A stretch of 57,304 bases of DNA from Butyrivibrio sp. AC2005 (GTDB lineage: Bacteria; Bacillota; Clostridia; Lachnospirales; Lachnospiraceae): assembly GCF_000424145.1 (NCBI RefSeq), contig NZ_KE384142.1:1-57304 (forward strand), given 5' to 3'. The number at the start of each line of letters is the position of its first letter. Position 1 is the stretch's first letter. Positions 24,580 to 32,932 of this stretch are shown here, in pieces. A program made the translations under genes and the position numbers. The notes under the pieces were generated by a model. The model saw only the letters and a program-made list of their open reading frames with translations. It ran no database searches and was not told the origin of the DNA.

Positions 24580-26172
24580 ATGGGAAATGCAAAACAGGCT
24601 ATTGCAGCTGGCAAAACACTTTTAGGAATCGAGTTTGGTTCAACAAGAATTAAGGCTGTGCTCACGGATATGGATAACAATCCTATCGCACAGGGTTCAC
24701 ACAGCTGGGAGAACAGACTTGAGGACGGTATCTGGACTTATACACTTGATGATATCTGGGGAGGTCTTCAGGACTGCTACAAGAAACTTTCCGAGGATGT
24801 TGAGAAGCAGTACGGCGAGAAACTTACAAAGGTCGGAGCTATGGGATTTTCAGCAATGATGCATGGTTACATGGCTTTTGATAAGGATGATAATCTTCTT
24901 GTTCCCTTCAGAACATGGAGAAATACCATAACAGAGAAGGCATCAGATGAGCTTACCGAGCTTTTCGGTTATCACATTCCTCAGAGATGGAGTATTGCTC
25001 ACCTATATCAGGCAATGCTTAACGGTGAGGAGCATGTTAAGGACGTTACATTCTTTACTACACTTGCAGGCTACATTCACTGGCAGCTCACTGGCGAGAA
25101 GGTTCTCGGAGTTGGCGATGCATCAGGAATGTTCCCGATAGATTCATCTACCTGTGACTACAATGAAAAGATGGTAGGACAGTTTGATAAGCTTGTTTCC
25201 GAAAAAGGCTATGGCTTTAAGCTCCGCGATATTATTCCGAAGTCACTTCCGGCAGGAGCAGATGCAGGAAAGTTATCAGCAGAGGGTGCTAAGAAGCTTG
25301 ATCCTACAGGAACTCTTGAGGCAGGCATTCCGGTTTGTCCTCCTGAGGGTGATGCAGGAACAGGAATGGTTGCAACCAACTCTGTTGGTGTGAGAACAGG
25401 TAATATTTCAGCAGGAACATCAGTATTTTCCATGGTTGTTCTTGAGCATGACCTCTCAAAGGCATATCCTGAGCTTGACCTTGTAACAACACCTTCAGGT
25501 GAGCAGGTTGCCATGGTTCACTGCAATAACTGTACTTCTGATCTCAATGCATATGTGGGACTTTTCAGAGAGTTTGCCAAGGCAACAGGTAATGACATCG
25601 ATGACGACACACTCTATGGAACACTTTATAAAAAGGCTATGGAAGGAGACGCTGACTGCGGCGGACTTCTTGCATACAACTACTTCTCAGGTGAGAGTAT
25701 TACTGGCTTCAATGAAGGAAGACCGCTGTTTGTAAGAAGACCTGATGCAAAGATGAACCTTGCAAACTTTATGAGAACACATCTTTACACAGCGCTTGGT
25801 GCGCTCAAGGTTGGTAACGACATCCTTATGAAGGAAGAAAATGTTAAGGCTGATTTCTTCTTCGGTCAGGGCGGATTTTTCAAGATCAGAGGTGTTGGTG
25901 ACAGAGTTATGGCAGCAGCACTTGATACACCCATCAAGCTCATGGAGACAGCAGGAGAGGGCGGCCCTTGGGGACAGGCTATTCTTGCAGGCTTCATGCT
26001 TAATAAGGAAGATGGCGAGACTCTTGAGCAGTATCTTAACAATAAGGTATTCAAGGACGGCAAGGTTGAGACCTGCGACCCTGTAGCCGAGGATGTTAAG
26101 GGATTTGATGAGTTTATGAAGGATTATAAGGCCGGACTTGCAATTGAGAAGGCGGCAGTTGAGGCACTTTAA
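24580..26172 (+). CDS. FGGY-family sugar kinase, probable ribulokinase
   Basis: The 530-residue kinase has the FGGY N-terminal LLGIEFGSTRIKAVLTD nucleotide-binding motif, a DASGMFPID segment, the GTGMVATNSVGVRTGNISAGTS block and a C-terminal GQGGFFKIRGVG stretch. It resembles the xylulokinase-like branch rather than classical AraB. The AraR gene before it and araD after it argue for phosphorylation of L-ribulose; xylulokinase activity is the alternative. AAGGAG precedes the ATG. It is 10 nt from araD. Confidence 0.85.
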   Translation: MGNAKQAIAAGKTLLGIEFGSTRIKAVLTDMDNNPIAQGSHSWENRLEDGIWTYTLDDIWGGLQDCYKKLSEDVEKQYGEKLTKVGAMGFSAMMHGYMAFDKDDNLLVPFRTWRNTITEKASDELTELFGYHIPQRWSIAHLYQAMLNGEEHVKDVTFFTTLAGYIHWQLTGEKVLGVGDASGMFPIDSSTCDYNEKMVGQFDKLVSEKGYGFKLRDIIPKSLPAGADAGKLSAEGAKKLDPTGTLEAGIPVCPPEGDAGTGMVATNSVGVRTGNISAGTSVFSMVVLEHDLSKAYPELDLVTTPSGEQVAMVHCNNCTSDLNAYVGLFREFAKATGNDIDDDTLYGTLYKKAMEGDADCGGLLAYNYFSGESITGFNEGRPLFVRRPDAKMNLANFMRTHLYTALGALKVGNDILMKEENVKADFFFGQGGFFKIRGVGDRVMAAALDTPIKLMETAGEGGPWGQAILAGFMLNKEDGETLEQYLNNKVFKDGKVETCDPVAEDVKGFDEFMKDYKAGLAIEKAAVEAL

Positions 26173-26182
26173 AGGAGGATAT

Positions 26183-26878
26183 ATGTTAGAAGAATTAAAG
26201 AAGAAGGTCTATGAAGCAAACATACTGCTTCCCAAATATGGTCTGGTTACATTTACCTGGGGAAATGTCAGCGAAATTGACAGAAAATCAGGACTTTTCG
26301 TAATAAAGCCAAGTGGTGTGGACTACGAGACAATGACACCGGATGACATGGTAGTTATGGATCTTGAAGGCAACAAGGTAGAGGGAAAGCTTAATCCCTC
26401 CTCCGATACACCTACTCATGTGGAAATATACAAGGCCTTTAAAGAGGTTGGAGGAGTTGTTCACACACATTCATCCTATGCAACAAGCTGGGCACAGGCA
26501 GGAAGGTCAATCCCCTGCTACGGAACAACTCACGCAGATTATTTCTATGGCGAGATTCCCTGTGTAAGATGCCTTACCAAGGATGAGATTGAAGATGCAT
26601 ATGAGGAAAACACAGGACATCTTATAGTTAATGAATTTAATGCAATGGGCAAGGATCCCGTGGCTGTGCCGGCAGTACTGTGCAAAAATCACGGAGTATT
26701 CTCCTGGGGCAAGGATGCACACGAGGCAGTGCATAATGCGGTAGTAACTGAGGAAGTAGCAAAGATGGCATACAGATGTGAGGTTATAAATCCCAGAGTA
26801 ATGCCCGCACCGCAGGAGCTGCAGGACAAGCACTATTACAGGAAGCATGGCGCCAACGCATATTATGGACAGGGATGA
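26183..26878 (+). CDS. araD: L-ribulose-5-phosphate 4-epimerase
   Basis: This class II aldolase/adducin-fold enzyme of 231 residues converts L-ribulose 5-phosphate to D-xylulose 5-phosphate. Visible are the glycine/phosphate-binding TWGNVSEID and KPSGVDY motifs, the zinc HTHSSYATSWAQ histidines and the YGTTHADYFYGEIPC segment diagnostic for AraD. The start at 26183 follows AAAGGAGG; 15 extra upstream codons overlap the kinase gene and are discarded. The 137-nt gap after it holds no clear signal. Confidence 0.95.
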   Translation: MLEELKKKVYEANILLPKYGLVTFTWGNVSEIDRKSGLFVIKPSGVDYETMTPDDMVVMDLEGNKVEGKLNPSSDTPTHVEIYKAFKEVGGVVHTHSSYATSWAQAGRSIPCYGTTHADYFYGEIPCVRCLTKDEIEDAYEENTGHLIVNEFNAMGKDPVAVPAVLCKNHGVFSWGKDAHEAVHNAVVTEEVAKMAYRCEVINPRVMPAPQELQDKHYYRKHGANAYYGQG

Positions 26879-27015
26879 GGGGAAGGCAATAAAGCGCAAA
26901 AACATAGCAAAAATGTAATAGTCACATATTGCGATTTGTGTTAAATTTAAACTGCACGCGCAGAAGCAGGTATTTACTGCGCATAAAGAGAGATAGCAAA
27001 GGAAGTGGAGGAATT

Positions 27016-27849
27016 ATGACGAACAAAGAATTGCAGAAGATTGCAAATGAAGTCCGCAAGGGCATAGTCACAGCGGTTCACGCAGCAGGTGCAGGACATC
27101 CCGGTGGATCACTGTCAGCAGCAGATATCTACACATATCTGTATTTTGAGGAGATGAATATTGATCCCAAGGATCCGGCTAAGGCAGATCGTGACCGTTT
27201 CGTACTTTCAAAGGGACACACAGCACCCGGCCTTTACTCAGTAATGGCACAGCGTGGATATTTCCCGGTAGAGGAGCTTAAGACTCTTCGTAAGCTCGGA
27301 TCAAGACTTCAGGGACATCCCAGCATGCAGTACCTTCCCGGACTTGATATGTCATCAGGTTCACTTGGACAGGGTATCTCTGTAGCATGTGGAATGGCAC
27401 TTTCTGCAAAGCTTGATAATAAAGATTTCAGAACATACACACTTCTTGGTGATGGTGAGATCGAAGAGGGCCAGGTATGGGAAGCTGCAATGTTTGCAGG
27501 CTTCAGAAAGCTTGATAACCTTGTTGTTATCGTTGATAACAACGGCCTTCAGATTGACGGACCTGTTGATCAGGTTTGCTCTCCTTATCCGATTGACAAG
27601 AAGTTTGAGGCATTTAACTTCCATGTAATCAATATTGATGCACATGATTTTGATGCTATAAGAGCAGCATTCAAGGAAGCAAGAGAGACAAAGGGACAGC
27701 CTACAGCAATTATTGCACACTCTATAAAGGGTAAGGGTGTATCCTTCATGGAGAATCAGGTTTCCTGGCATGGTGTAGCACCTAATGATGAAGAGTATGC
27801 TAAGGCAATGGAAGATCTTGAAAAGATCGGCGCTGCTTTAGAGGCATAA
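27016..27849 (+). CDS. Transketolase, N-terminal (TPP-binding) subunit
   Basis: The 277-residue subunit corresponds to the first third of transketolase, with the TPP-binding GDGEIEEGQVWEAAMFAG ... DNNGLQIDG motif and AGHPGGSLSAADI near the start. With the following gene it forms a split transketolase that moves C2 units between pentose and hexose phosphates. The start at 27016 has GGAGG; 29 upstream codons are not conserved. The two halves are 15 nt apart. Confidence 0.95.
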   Translation: MTNKELQKIANEVRKGIVTAVHAAGAGHPGGSLSAADIYTYLYFEEMNIDPKDPAKADRDRFVLSKGHTAPGLYSVMAQRGYFPVEELKTLRKLGSRLQGHPSMQYLPGLDMSSGSLGQGISVACGMALSAKLDNKDFRTYTLLGDGEIEEGQVWEAAMFAGFRKLDNLVVIVDNNGLQIDGPVDQVCSPYPIDKKFEAFNFHVINIDAHDFDAIRAAFKEARETKGQPTAIIAHSIKGKGVSFMENQVSWHGVAPNDEEYAKAMEDLEKIGAALEA

Positions 27850-27864
27850 GATTTGGAGGTTAAA

Positions 27865-28806
27865 ATGAGCGAAGTTAAGAAGATAGCTACCAGAGACAGC
27901 TATGGTAAAGAACTTATAGAGCTTGCAAAGGTTAATGACAAGATTGTTGTTCTTGACGCTGACCTTGCAGCAGCAACAAGAACAGGCTGGTTTAAGAAGG
28001 AATTCCCGGATCGTCACATCGACTGTGGTATCGCAGAGTGTAACATGATGGGCATTGCAGCAGGTCTTGCAACAACAGGCAAGATTCCTTTTGTAAGCAC
28101 ATTTGCAATGTTTGCTACAGGACGTGCTTTTGAGCAGGTTCGTAACTCAATAGGTTATCCTCACCTCAATGTTAAGATCGGTGGAACACATGCCGGAATT
28201 ACAGTAGGTGAAGATGGTGCCAGCCACCAGTGTAACGAGGATCTTGCACTTATGCGCACAATCCCCGGAATGGTTGTTATGTGCCCTGCTGATGATATCG
28301 AGGCAAGAGCATGCGTGCGTGCAGCAGCTGAGCACGAGGGCCCTGTTTACATCCGTTTCGGACGTGCAGCTTGCCCTATCGTTAATGACAGACCTGATTA
28401 CAAGTTCGAACTTGGCAAGGGAACAGTCCTTCGCGAGGGTACAGATGTAAGTATCATCGCTACAGGTATCGGCGTTGGTTCAGCTCTTGAGGCAGCAGAG
28501 AAGCTTGCAGCAGATGGCGTAAGCGCTGAGGTTATTAACATCTGCACAATCAAGCCTATCGACAGAGAGCTTGTTGTTGCAACAGCTAAGAAGACAGGTA
28601 AGGTTGTAACTGTTGAAGAGCACTCAGTAATCGGTGGTCTCGGAAGTGCAGTTTGTGATGTTCTTGCAGAAGAGTGTCCTACAGTTGTTAAGAAGATTGG
28701 TATGCAGGATCGTTATGGCGAATCAGGTTCAGCTGGAGAACTTGTTAAGAAATATGGCCTTGACGGCGAGGGTGTATACAACTCAGTTAAGGAATTTCTT
28801 AAATAA
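27865..28806 (+). CDS. Transketolase, C-terminal subunit
   Basis: The 313-residue subunit carries the pyrimidine-binding domain (GIAECNMMGIAAGLA, with the Glu that activates TPP) and the C-terminal domain (ATGIGVGSALEAAEKL, VEEHSVIGGLG). TTGGAGG precedes the ATG at 27865. It is co-transcribed with the N-terminal subunit. A long GGTACC-centred inverted repeat follows in the gap. Confidence 0.95.
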   Translation: MSEVKKIATRDSYGKELIELAKVNDKIVVLDADLAAATRTGWFKKEFPDRHIDCGIAECNMMGIAAGLATTGKIPFVSTFAMFATGRAFEQVRNSIGYPHLNVKIGGTHAGITVGEDGASHQCNEDLALMRTIPGMVVMCPADDIEARACVRAAAEHEGPVYIRFGRAACPIVNDRPDYKFELGKGTVLREGTDVSIIATGIGVGSALEAAEKLAADGVSAEVINICTIKPIDRELVVATAKKTGKVVTVEEHSVIGGLGSAVCDVLAEECPTVVKKIGMQDRYGESGSAGELVKKYGLDGEGVYNSVKEFLK

Positions 28807-28842
28807 GCTATTACTTGGAAAAATATATAGAATTATTTAAGG

Positions 28843-28877
28843 TTGGTACCCATTTTTTCTCTAGAAATGGGTACCAA
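28843..28877. promoter_or_regulatory. Perfect 13-bp inverted repeat centred on GGTACC boxes
   Basis: Arms TTGGTACCCATTT (28843-28855) and AAATGGGTACCAA (28865-28877) are perfect complements with a 9-nt loop. No T-run follows, so a plain intrinsic terminator is unlikely. A third copy GGGTACCAAAT lies at 28941, 53 nt before the rpe ATG. This suggests a binding site for an unknown regulator, or a processed RNA hairpin. Confidence 0.6.
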
Positions 28878-28940
28878 ATTATTATATTGCGATTAAAAAT
28901 ACCAAATTCAATTAAAATGAGTTAAAATATGGGTGTTTTT

Positions 28941-28951
28941 GGGTACCAAAT
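28941..28951. repeat. Third GGGTACCAAAT copy upstream of rpe
   Basis: It is identical to 28869-28879 over 11 nt, in the same orientation, and sits in the probable leader or promoter of rpe. Confidence 0.6.
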
Positions 28952-29003
28952 CAGAGAAAACGTTCTGAATTTACAAACACATGAATTTGAGGTTAAAACA
29001 GAT

Positions 29004-29654
29004 ATGAATATTCTTGCACCATCAATTCTTTCAGCGGATTTTACAATACTTGGACAGCAGATAAAGGAAACCGAGGCAGCAGGCGCACAGTATCTCCATT
29101 TTGACGTGATGGATGGGATTTTTGTGCCTTCGATATCCTTTGGGCTTCCTGTGCTTAAGACCATAAGAAAAGCATCAAATCAGGTTTATGACGTGCATCT
29201 GATGATTGAGGAGCCAATACGTTATATTGAGCAGTTCGCTGAGAGCGGTGCTGATATAATCACTTTTCATGTTGAGGCAGCCTCAGATTCGAGAGAAGTC
29301 ATAGATAAAATTCGTAGCTGTGGGAAAAAAGTCGGCCTTGCGATAAAGCCCAAGACACCGGTAGAAGAAATAGAGATGTATTTAGAGCATATCGATATGC
29401 TGCTGGTCATGACTGTTGAGCCCGGATTTGGCGGTCAGAAGTACATGGACGATTGCACAGAAAAAGTAAGATATGCCAGAGAGCTTATTACCAAAGCCTG
29501 TTTAAATGTGGATGTAGAAATAGATGGCGGCGTAACAAGAGACAACATACAGGTTTCCATAGAGGCAGGTGCAAATGTAATTGTTGCGGGATCCGCGGTC
29601 TTTAACGGAGATATATCAGATAATGTAAAGACCCTGCTTGATAAAATGAACTAG
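29004..29654 (+). CDS. rpe: Ribulose-phosphate 3-epimerase
   Basis: This is a 216-residue TIM-barrel enzyme that interconverts D-ribulose 5-phosphate and D-xylulose 5-phosphate. Motifs are LAPSILSADF at the N-terminus, HFDVMDGIFVP, VHLMIEEP, MTVEPGFGGQKYM and the phosphate-binding EIDGGVT...AGSAVF. The start at 29004 matches the family N-terminus; GAGG lies 12 nt upstream, a long spacing. It lies behind the transketolase pair but across the GGTACC repeats, so it may have its own control. Confidence 0.96.
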   Translation: MNILAPSILSADFTILGQQIKETEAAGAQYLHFDVMDGIFVPSISFGLPVLKTIRKASNQVYDVHLMIEEPIRYIEQFAESGADIITFHVEAASDSREVIDKIRSCGKKVGLAIKPKTPVEEIEMYLEHIDMLLVMTVEPGFGGQKYMDDCTEKVRYARELITKACLNVDVEIDGGVTRDNIQVSIEAGANVIVAGSAVFNGDISDNVKTLLDKMN

Positions 29655-29684
29655 AAGCAAACATTAATTTATTATAAAGGAAAG

Positions 29685-29724
29685 AGGAGCAAAGCATATA
29701 AATGGCGGAGCTCCTTAATTTTTT
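29685..29724 (+). terminator. Possible terminator after rpe
   Basis: A 6-bp stem AGGAGC/GCTCCT with a 19-nt loop is followed by TAATTTTTTC. The large loop makes it a weak candidate. Confidence 0.45.
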
Positions 29725-29816
29725 CTAAACTTTCTCTAAATATCGAGAATTGCTAAGCCTTATATCGTATAATTGAGTTGAGATAATGCCCATCTAGTGA
29801 AAGTAAGGGTGAGAGT

Positions 29817-30056
29817 ATGGCGCACAATGTGAGAAACATATGCATGAATTGTGGAAGAATGTTTACTGCGAGAGAAAGTAACCATGCTTTCTGTTCGCTT
29901 GAGTGTAAACGGATGTACTCCAATCATTCAGGCTATAGATGCAGGGACTGCAGAAATGCAAGCTGTAAAGTGCGCAACGATTCACTTGTAAACTCTCCAC
30001 CTGACTGTGAAAACCTCCAGTTGCACAAATCCTATAAGACACCGGGAGGTAAATAA
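29817..30056 (+). CDS. Small cysteine-rich (zinc-finger-like) protein
   Basis: This 79-residue protein has eight cysteines: CMNC (residues 9-12), C26-x3-C30, CRDC (42-45) and single Cys at 50 and 64. The first half (CxxCGRMF ... FCSLECKRMY) resembles a treble-clef zinc ribbon. No function is assigned. It is basic enough to bind nucleic acid, but that is speculation. The ribosome site GGGTGAGAG is close to the ATG, and a terminator follows at 30077, which supports a real, monocistronic gene. Confidence 0.7.
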   Translation: MAHNVRNICMNCGRMFTARESNHAFCSLECKRMYSNHSGYRCRDCRNASCKVRNDSLVNSPPDCENLQLHKSYKTPGGK

Positions 30057-30076
30057 AAAGATAAAAAATTCAAGAT

Positions 30077-30112
30077 AGTACAGGAAGGAAAACACCTGCC
30101 TGTACTTTTTCT
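30077..30112 (+). terminator. Terminator after the zinc-finger gene
   Basis: AGTACAGG pairs with CCTGTACT (8 bp) across a 14-nt loop, followed by TTTTTCTTT. Confidence 0.8.
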
Positions 30113-30172
30113 TTGCAACAGTACTTCTTTGCAAGTATAATTGTCGCAGTGAAATTTTTTGGAGGTTAAGGG

Positions 30173-31732
30173 GTGAAACCTAAGAAAAAATCTACGGTTC
30201 AGGTTATTCATGAATATGGGGAACTGCTTACAACTATTTACCTTGTTGTAATGCTTGCGGTATTACCACTTTTCTATCATAACGGATACAGTGATATAGC
30301 AAATGCGAAGTACAAGATGTACAGACTAATAACTATAGTATTTGTTGTAATCTGCGGACTGATATGTTTTTCTGCGGAAACCGGAATGTTCAAATGTGAG
30401 AATCTAAGGAAAAGACCGCTGGTGCCGGTTTCGTGTGTGATTATCCACTTTTTTTCTAATCTTATCTCATGGATATTTTCAAGTGATCACAAGCTTTCGT
30501 GGATAGGCAACGGCAGCTGGCATATGGGATTTTTATCGCAGCTGCTATTTCTGCTATCTATGCTTCTGGTTTTTTATTATTTTAAAAATAGGATAATAAT
30601 CTGGGCAGCAGCAGGATTAGGCGCCGGAATTACAGGACTGCTCACCGTGCTTAACAGATTTGATATATATCCTCTTGATATGGGAAATAAATATCCTGGA
30701 TTCATCTCAACTCTGGGGCAGACAAACTGGGCTACCATGTATGTGGCATGCCTCATGGGAGTGGGAATAGGCCTGTTTATAAATGAGGAAAAACTGATAA
30801 AAAGAATCATCATTCTGCTGGTGGATGCTCTCATATTCATGGGGGCCTGGGTTGTGGGAAGTGACACCATACTACCTGTAATCGTGGCGGAGTTGTTTAT
30901 TCTTCTGGGGATCTGCCTGAAAAAGAGAGAATATATGAAAAGATTTGTTGTTATCCTTTCGGTGCTGGGCGTAGTGACAGAAGTCATATATTTTCTTGTA
31001 TTCGAGTTTTTTTATGACAGATTCGTTTTCGTTGATGAGAACGATGCGGTGAATTCGCTTCTTAAAAAACAGATAGGCGTATGGTTTATAGTAGTGGCTG
31101 CGCTTATTTTTATGCTGATTTCTTTGATGAAAAATAAAGAGTGGGGCAGCAATATATTGACGAACCTTTATAAGCTTATGGTGGCGGGTGTTTTGCTTTC
31201 CGTAATTTTCATTATTATTGCAATGGTGGCAGTTACCAATACGCCTGAAAAGGCCGGGGCACTGGCAAATGTCAGAATGCTTAGATTTGATTATGACTGG
31301 GGAACCCATAGGGGACTTAACTGGAGATGTGCTGTATATGGCTTTGCCAGGATGTCGCCACTTAGAAAAATAGTAGGAACGGGGCAGGGAGGCTTTGAGG
31401 CATATATCTATTCCTTTCAGGATCTCAGCGATAGCCTGCACGAGATGTATGGAAAATATAAGCTCATGGTTGCCCACAACGAGTATCTTAACTTCCTGAT
31501 TGAAAACGGTATCATCGGATGTCTTTCATATATGGGATTTATGATATCTTCCTTTTCATTACTTTGGAAAAGAGCAGGCGAAAGCAGGTTGTCACTTATG
31601 GCACTGCTGTCACTTTCGGGATATATTGCCTGCAGTATATTCTTTTTCCAGCATGTTTACGCAACTTCCTTTATGTATATTTTCATAGCCATGGCTTTAT
31701 CTGAAGTGAGGAATGCCGGGACAGCATTATAA
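30173..31732 (+). CDS. O-antigen ligase-like polytopic membrane protein
   Basis: The 519-residue protein has about 12 hydrophobic helices and, near residue 420, the MVAHNEYLNFLIENGIIG segment typical of the Wzy/WaaL O-antigen ligase superfamily. In Gram-positives such proteins polymerise or attach surface polysaccharides from lipid-linked carriers. The start is GTG with GGAGG 7 nt upstream. No glycosyltransferase genes adjoin it, so its substrate is unknown. The map gene begins 111 nt later. Confidence 0.8.
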   Translation: MKPKKKSTVQVIHEYGELLTTIYLVVMLAVLPLFYHNGYSDIANAKYKMYRLITIVFVVICGLICFSAETGMFKCENLRKRPLVPVSCVIIHFFSNLISWIFSSDHKLSWIGNGSWHMGFLSQLLFLLSMLLVFYYFKNRIIIWAAAGLGAGITGLLTVLNRFDIYPLDMGNKYPGFISTLGQTNWATMYVACLMGVGIGLFINEEKLIKRIIILLVDALIFMGAWVVGSDTILPVIVAELFILLGICLKKREYMKRFVVILSVLGVVTEVIYFLVFEFFYDRFVFVDENDAVNSLLKKQIGVWFIVVAALIFMLISLMKNKEWGSNILTNLYKLMVAGVLLSVIFIIIAMVAVTNTPEKAGALANVRMLRFDYDWGTHRGLNWRCAVYGFARMSPLRKIVGTGQGGFEAYIYSFQDLSDSLHEMYGKYKLMVAHNEYLNFLIENGIIGCLSYMGFMISSFSLLWKRAGESRLSLMALLSLSGYIACSIFFFQHVYATSFMYIFIAMALSEVRNAGTAL

Positions 31733-31843
31733 TAAGAAAATACAGCGACTCTGCGTTGACAATAATAGAGCCAAAAGGCATACTAGATAATAGACTTTAT
31801 TCACGAGAAGGACGGTAGGAGTAGAAAGGTCGAAAAATAGATA

Positions 31844-32719
31844 ATGTATAAAAAGATGGATAGAAATGCACCGTGCTGGTGCGGCAGTGGTAAAAAGTAT
31901 AAGTCTTGCCACGAAGCTTTTGATGAGAAAATCATCAGCCTTCAGAGAGAAGGGAAGATTGTTCCCCGCAGATCTCTTCTGAAGACAGAAAAAGACATAG
32001 AAGGAATCAAGGCCAGCGCAAAGATAAATATGGCATGCCTTGATGAAGTAGGTGAGAAGATTAAGGCAGGTATGTCCACGCAGGAGATTGACGACATAGT
32101 TGCTGATGTTACCAGGAAGATGGGTGGTATTGCAGCGCCTCTTAACTACGAGGGATTCCCCAAGAGTGTCTGCACTTCCATTAATGATATGGTTTGCCAT
32201 GGTATTCCTTCATCTGAGGATATTCTTCAGGAGGGTGACATAATTAATGTAGACTGCTCAACCATTTTGAATGGATATTATTCAGACTCTTCACGAATGT
32301 TCTGCATCGGAGATGTGGATCCTGAATGGAAGAAGCTGGTTGATGTTACCAAGGAAGCAGTTGAGATCGGGGTTAAGAATGTAATTCCCTGGACTCCCCT
32401 TGGAAACATGGGCGACGCAGTTCATCAGCACGCTCTTAAAAACGGCTACACTGTGGTTCGTGAGATTGGCGGACACGGCTGCGGCAACGAGTTCCATGAG
32501 GAGCCTTTTGTAAGCTTTGTCAGTAAGCCCGGCACAGAGATGATTATGGTTCCCGGTATGGTATTTACCATAGAGCCCATGATAAATATGGGCGGGGACA
32601 AGATTTTCGTCGATGCGGATAATGACTGGACGGTTTACACCGAGGACGGTTCACCTTCAGCGCAGTGGGAAGTAGAGATAGTGGTGACTGAGACAGGTTG
32701 CGATATTCTTTGCTGGTGA
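31844..32719 (+). CDS. map: Methionine aminopeptidase type I with N-terminal SEC-C zinc motif
   Basis: The enzyme removes N-terminal Met from nascent proteins. An SEC-C zinc knuckle lies at residues 9-24 (APCWCGSGKKYKSCH), probably aiding ribosome docking. The M24 catalytic domain follows with metal ligands in VDCSTILNGYYSDSS (two Asp), GHGCGNEFHEEP (His), FTIEPMI (Glu) and WEVEIVV (Glu). Length is 291 residues. No strong ribosome site is visible at the ATG. A two-hairpin repeat begins 1 nt after its stop codon. Confidence 0.95.
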   Translation: MYKKMDRNAPCWCGSGKKYKSCHEAFDEKIISLQREGKIVPRRSLLKTEKDIEGIKASAKINMACLDEVGEKIKAGMSTQEIDDIVADVTRKMGGIAAPLNYEGFPKSVCTSINDMVCHGIPSSEDILQEGDIINVDCSTILNGYYSDSSRMFCIGDVDPEWKKLVDVTKEAVEIGVKNVIPWTPLGNMGDAVHQHALKNGYTVVREIGGHGCGNEFHEEPFVSFVSKPGTEMIMVPGMVFTIEPMINMGGDKIFVDADNDWTVYTEDGSPSAQWEVEIVVTETGCDILCW

Positions 32720-32720
32720 T

Positions 32721-32914
32721 CCCCTCATCCGGCGCTTCGCGCCACCTTCCCCCCAAGGGGAAGGCAATAAAAGTAGAGGAAATAAAAGAAAAATTCACCT
32801 CATTAAGCCTTCCCCCCAAGGGGAAGGCAATAAAAGTAGAGGAAACAAAAGAAAAATTCACCTCATTAAGCCTTCCCCTTGGGGGGAAGGTGGCGCGAAG
32901 CGCCGGATGAGGGG
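32721..32914. repeat. Inverted-pair two-hairpin repeat element (copy 1, 45-bp perfect TIRs)
   Basis: The left half is 32721-32765 and the right half 32870-32914. They are perfect reverse complements over 45 bp. Each half contains CCCCTCATCC, a 5-bp stem GGCGC-TTC-GCGCC and a second hairpin CCTTCCCC-CCAA-GGGGAAGG. The middle holds a 63-bp direct duplication (from 32766 and from 32829, one mismatch in the shared part) that includes an extra copy of the second hairpin. It fills the space from the map stop codon to the metG ribosome site. No coding content is credible. Confidence 0.95.
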
Positions 32915-32932
32915 AAAAGGAGATTTATATAA

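Noticed and set aside
32698..32910. Small open frames through the inverted repeat element
   Set aside because: They arise from the repeated sequence, have no ribosome site and mirror each other on both strands.
32915..32932. T-box or SAM-type leader for metG
   Set aside because: Only 18 nt separate the repeat element from the metG start, and the element shows no T-box or S-box motifs.
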